This document shows positions 7,700-10,203 of a stretch of DNA of 10,203 nucleotides, piece after piece (the first letter of the stretch is position 1; each line of letters starts with the position of its first letter). A program made the position numbers and the translations under genes. The stretch comes from an uncultured Clostridia bacterium (lineage in GTDB: Bacteria > Bacillota > Clostridia > Oscillospirales > Ruminococcaceae). The stretch covers positions 1-10,203 of the forward strand of contig CANEHP010000077.1 of NCBI GenBank assembly GCA_947427325.1, given 5' to 3'. Under the pieces are notes generated by a model. That model worked only from the letters and a program-made list of their open reading frames with translations, was not told the origin of the DNA and ran no database searches.

Positions 7700-7745
7700 G
7701 TGGTAAATTTATTTCTTGGAATTTTTAAAGGAAAGGGAAAATATA

Positions 7746-8519
7746 ATGCCTTATTTTTGCGATAAATATAGGATTTTGGAAAGGGAAGAGATTGCAAAGG
7801 ATATTTATTCATATGTTATAAGTTGTCCCGAAGCTGCCGCTTACGCAAGGGCGGGGCAGTTTGTGCACATCAGGGCGGAGGGCTATACCCTGCGCAGACC
7901 CATTTCCATTTGTGAAATCGATAAGAAAAAGGGAACTGTTCGCTTTGTTTTTGAAGTCAGGGGCGGCGGTACGGATAAAATTTCTCAGCTTACCGTTGAC
8001 GATTATATGGATATTATTCTTCCCCTTGGAAACGGTTTTTCCGTTAATGAAATTTCCGATGAAAAAAGTATTGTGGTTGTCGGCGGCGGAATAGGTGTTC
8101 CCCCGATGTGCGGACTTGCCGCCTGCTATAAAAACGTTAAGGCGATTATCGGTTTTCGCAGCAAGGACAGGGTGATTCTTGAAGAGGATCTGAAAAGGAT
8201 CGGTGCAGATGTAACGGTTTGCACCGACGACGGCAGCTATGGATATAACGGGGTGGTTACATTGCCTCTTGAGGAAGAGCTTAAAAAAGGAAAAACAGCC
8301 ATGGTTTACGCCTGCGGGCCTTTGCCTATGCTTAAAGCGGCAGTTAATACCGCAAAAAAATATAATGTTCCATGCGAGGTATCTCTTGAAGAAAGAATGG
8401 CTTGCGGCGTAGGGGCTTGTGTTGGCTGTGCATGCAGGATAAACCGCAACGGAGAAAATTTGGTTCTGCGTGTTTGCAAGGACGGTCCTGTGTTTAAGGG
8501 AGAGGAGGTAGTATTTTGA
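7746..8519 (+). CDS. pyrK: Dihydroorotate dehydrogenase B, electron transfer subunit
   Basis: The FAD and [2Fe-2S] subunit that carries electrons from the FMN of PyrD to NAD+, allowing orotate synthesis without a quinone. The ATG at 7746 has AAAGGG 8 nt upstream and gives 257 residues, the usual length; an in-frame TTG at 7716 would add ten residues and lacks a site. The ferredoxin-reductase-like FAD domain shows RRPISI at 50-55 and EVRGGGT at about 70-76. The nucleotide-binding domain shows VVGGGIGVPPM at 111-121 and YACGPLPM at 188-195. The C-terminal iron-sulfur ligands are C220, C225, C228 and C244 (C-x4-C-x2-C-x15-C), close to the spacing known for PyrK. An extra cysteine is at 230. The stop overlaps the pyrD start, consistent with a stable PyrK2-PyrD2 complex. 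Confidence 0.96.
   Translation: MPYFCDKYRILEREEIAKDIYSYVISCPEAAAYARAGQFVHIRAEGYTLRRPISICEIDKKKGTVRFVFEVRGGGTDKISQLTVDDYMDIILPLGNGFSVNEISDEKSIVVVGGGIGVPPMCGLAACYKNVKAIIGFRSKDRVILEEDLKRIGADVTVCTDDGSYGYNGVVTLPLEEELKKGKTAMVYACGPLPMLKAAVNTAKKYNVPCEVSLEERMACGVGACVGCACRINRNGENLVLRVCKDGPVFKGEEVVF
8503..8508 (+). promoter_or_regulatory. Ribosome binding site that favours a TTG start for pyrD
   Basis: AGGAGG lies 7 nt before TTG at 8516 and 13 nt before the next in-frame ATG at 8522. The TTG overlaps the pyrK stop as TTGA. The spacing argues for TTG; an ATG start would lose only two residues. Confidence 0.6.
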
Positions 8520-9436
8520 GTATGGAAAAAGATTTATCGGTAACTGTGGCAGGCGTACGCTTTCCCAATCCTGTAATCGCCGCTTCGGGAACTTACGGCT
8601 TCGGCCAGGATTACACGGATTTATACCCTTTGAATAAGCTGGGCGGAATTTCCTGCAAAGGAACTACCCTTTTGCCCAAGGACGGAAATCCTGCTCCCCG
8701 CATTGCGGAAACTCCTGCGGGAATGTTAAACTCGGTGGGACTTCAAAATCCCGGAGTCGATGCATTTATATCAAAGTATCTTCCCATTGCCAAAAAAGAG
8801 GGAAACGTCATTATCGCTAATGTGGCAGGAGCTACCCTTGAGGATTACAAGCAGGCGGTTCAAAGACTTGACACCACAGACGTGGATATGATAGAGGTGA
8901 ATATATCCTGCCCCAATGTAAAACAGGGCGGTGCAAGCTGGGGCGTTTCCTGCGAAGGGGCGGCGGCTGTTACCAAAACGGTAAGAAGTGTTACAAAAAA
9001 GCCTTTAATGTTAAAGCTCACCCCCAATGTTACCAATATAGTTGATATCGCCAAGGCAGCAGAGGCGGAGGGAGCGGACTGTGTTTCCCTTATAAATACT
9101 CTTTTGGGTATGAGAATTGATATTAAAACACGCAGACCGATTTTAAAAAATAATGTGGGCGGTTTTTCAGGTCCTGCCGTATTCCCCGTTGCAGTCAGAA
9201 TGGTATGGCAGGTGGCTAATGCCGTAAATATTGACGTTGTGGGAATGGGCGGTATATCTACCTCGGAGGACGCTGTTGAAATGATGATGGCGGGAGCAAA
9301 GGCTGTTCAGATAGGGACGGCTGTATTCACCGATCCCTATTCTCCTTTAAAGGTGATAGAGGGCTTAAAGCAATATATGATTGACAATAACCTTAATTCC
9401 TTGGAGGAAATAACAGGTACGGTGCAGCCATGGTGA
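8516..9436 (+). CDS. pyrD: Dihydroorotate dehydrogenase B, catalytic subunit (class 1B)
   Basis: An FMN-dependent TIM-barrel enzyme that oxidises dihydroorotate to orotate and passes electrons to PyrK. The 306-residue length and motif spelling fit class 1B, as does the upstream pyrK. From the TTG start: NPVIAASGTYG at 18-28; CKGTT at 47-51; MLNSVGLQNPG at 70-80, binding flavin and substrate; VNISCPNV at 128-135, in which C132 is the expected catalytic base of class 1 enzymes; LKLTPNV with K167; SLINT at 191-195; and the flavin-phosphate loops GMGGIS at 243-248 and QIGTAVF at 265-271. It lacks the N-terminal extension of the quinone-linked class 2 enzymes. TTG is preferred because AGGAGG is 7 nt upstream. 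The next gene's start overlaps its end. Confidence 0.96.
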   Translation: MSMEKDLSVTVAGVRFPNPVIAASGTYGFGQDYTDLYPLNKLGGISCKGTTLLPKDGNPAPRIAETPAGMLNSVGLQNPGVDAFISKYLPIAKKEGNVIIANVAGATLEDYKQAVQRLDTTDVDMIEVNISCPNVKQGGASWGVSCEGAAAVTKTVRSVTKKPLMLKLTPNVTNIVDIAKAAEAEGADCVSLINTLLGMRIDIKTRRPILKNNVGGFSGPAVFPVAVRMVWQVANAVNIDVVGMGGISTSEDAVEMMMAGAKAVQIGTAVFTDPYSPLKVIEGLKQYMIDNNLNSLEEITGTVQPW

Positions 9437-10101
9437 CAACATTATATCTAATCCGTCACTGCGAGGCGTTGGGCAACATTAACGATACTTTTCAGGGAAG
9501 TATTGACGAGGATATTACCGAGAAAGGCGCAAAACAGCTTGAAAGGCTTGCCGAAAGGTGCAGGGAGCTTACCTTTGACGTTATATACTCATCGCCGCTA
9601 ATAAGAGCCTACAAAACCGCGCAAGCCGCAGATAAATATCACTGCTTGCCCATAATTACCGATAAAGCCTTTGAGGAAATTGACGGAGGGGAATTTGAGG
9701 GCTGTAAGTGGGATATGCTGCCTGTGCTTTTTCCCGATACATACGGACATTGGAAAAATGATTTTGCCCATTTTAAAACCAAGGAAGGCGAATCTATGGC
9801 GGAGGTATATAAGCGTGTCAGCGAAGGCACAATGCGTGTCGTAAATGAAAACAAGGGAAAAAGCATACTTATCGTATCTCACGGCTGCGCTATCAGAAAT
9901 ATCTGCTGTTTTTTACTGGGACGAAAATTGGAGGAAATAGGGGACTGCGAGTGGGTAGATAACACAGGCATAACCTGTTTTAGCTTTGATGATGAATTAA
10001 AGCCTTCTTTAGTTTTTATAAACGACTGTGAGCATTTAAGGAGCGATCCCGAGTTAGCGCCTCATCAAATGTTTTGGAGAAATAAAAATTCCGGGAAATG
10101 A
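9430..10101 (+). CDS. Histidine phosphatase superfamily protein (phosphoglycerate-mutase-like)
   Basis: A 223-residue cytoplasmic protein of the histidine phosphatase (PGM-like) fold. The phosphohistidine motif is R9-H10-C11-E12 in LIRHCEALGN, with cysteine in place of the usual glycine of RHGE. Further active-site elements are SSPLIRAYKTA at 54-64 (R59), the acidic FEEIDGGEFEG at 81-91, and the second histidine H151 in ILIVSHGCAIRN. All core residues are present, so phosphatase activity is likely; the substrate cannot be told from sequence. Candidates in this family include phosphosugars, alpha-ribazole phosphate and nucleotides. The ATG at 9430 overlaps the pyrD stop by 7 nt, and the next codon is GTG, which would give a GTGA overlap. 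Neither has a close ribosome binding site (nearest GGAGG is 22 nt away), so translation probably depends on ribosomes finishing pyrD. Confidence 0.88.
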   Translation: MVTTLYLIRHCEALGNINDTFQGSIDEDITEKGAKQLERLAERCRELTFDVIYSSPLIRAYKTAQAADKYHCLPIITDKAFEEIDGGEFEGCKWDMLPVLFPDTYGHWKNDFAHFKTKEGESMAEVYKRVSEGTMRVVNENKGKSILIVSHGCAIRNICCFLLGRKLEEIGDCEWVDNTGITCFSFDDELKPSLVFINDCEHLRSDPELAPHQMFWRNKNSGK

Positions 10102-10110
10102 TATTTCTTA

Positions 10111-10203
10111 GAGCGTGTTCACATAAAATCAGTATGCAGATTTTCGCACATAATTTTGTTGCCTGCAAGGCAAAATTTTGCAGGAATATCGTCATATTTC
10201 AAA
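10111..10203 (+). repeat. Repeat-like intergenic sequence with internal inverted repeats
   Basis: Beginning with GAGCGTGTTCACAT at 10111, this stretch resembles bases 7-51 in inverse and 388-419 in direct orientation. It holds two alternative small hairpins: TTGCC/GGCAA around a 5-nt loop (10159-10173), and CCTGCAA/TTGCAGG around a 9-nt loop (10162-10184). Neither is followed by a T-run, so I do not call a terminator. It looks like a short non-coding dispersed element, possibly cut by the window edge; the class is unknown to me. Confidence 0.4.

Noticed and set aside
7716..7745. In-frame TTG extension of pyrK
   Set aside because: It has no ribosome binding site, while ATG at 7746 has one at ideal spacing, and the extra ten residues are the translated ribosome-binding region.
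10159..10184. Hairpins after the phosphatase as the operon terminator
   Set aside because: Neither alternative stem is followed by a run of T on the + strand, and the segment looks repeat-derived.
10117..10203. Short minus-strand open frame through the end repeat
   Set aside because: It ends in a stop within the repeat, has no ribosome binding site, and resembles no protein; it is probably a by-product of the repeat sequence.
1..10203. CRISPR array, tRNA or rRNA genes, transposase, phage genes
   Set aside because: No regularly spaced repeats, cloverleaf-like sequence, rRNA segments or mobile-element proteins were seen; nearly all of the window is accounted for by the genes listed.

Overview
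The window carries most of a de novo pyrimidine (UMP) biosynthesis operon from a low-to-mid GC Gram-positive bacterium, most likely a Clostridia member of the Ruminococcaceae/Oscillospiraceae type. This placement is inferred from three things: strong AGGAGG-type ribosome binding sites, the PyrK plus class 1B PyrD pair typical of Firmicutes, and the long 'type 2' OMP decarboxylase. No database search was possible.

Layout, all on the + strand. 1-276 is the 3' end of a small protein related to the middle domain of FakA/YloV ('kinase to dihydroxyacetone kinase'-like). 277-460 is an intergenic region with a good sigma-A promoter (TTGCTA, 17 nt, TATAAT) and a leader of about 95-100 nt. The operon then runs pyrC (dihydroorotase), pyrF (OMP decarboxylase), carA and carB (carbamoyl-phosphate synthase small and large subunits), an unrecognised four-helix membrane protein, a 23-codon small ORF with a strong ribosome binding site, pyrK and pyrD (dihydroorotate dehydrogenase B complex), and a histidine-phosphatase-superfamily gene. 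Spacing is tight: carA/carB, pyrK/pyrD and pyrD/phosphatase overlap, which suggests one transcript with translational coupling. After 10101 there is a short repeat-like sequence with internal inverted repeats and no convincing terminator.

How the genes work together: CarAB makes carbamoyl phosphate, an aspartate transcarbamoylase (pyrB, not in this window) would make carbamoyl aspartate, PyrC closes it to dihydroorotate, PyrDK oxidises it to orotate with electrons passed to NAD+, an orotate phosphoribosyltransferase (pyrE, not in this window) makes OMP, and PyrF decarboxylates OMP to UMP.

The biosynthetic genes look intact and ordinary. The less ordinary items are: the membrane protein plus small ORF lodged between carB and pyrK; a phosphatase translationally coupled to pyrD; a leader without a recognisable PyrR-binding hairpin; and three mutually similar short sequences (window start, pyrC leader, window end) that look like members of a small dispersed repeat family, one of them read in frame into the first gene. 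I found no strong evidence of a wholly new system.
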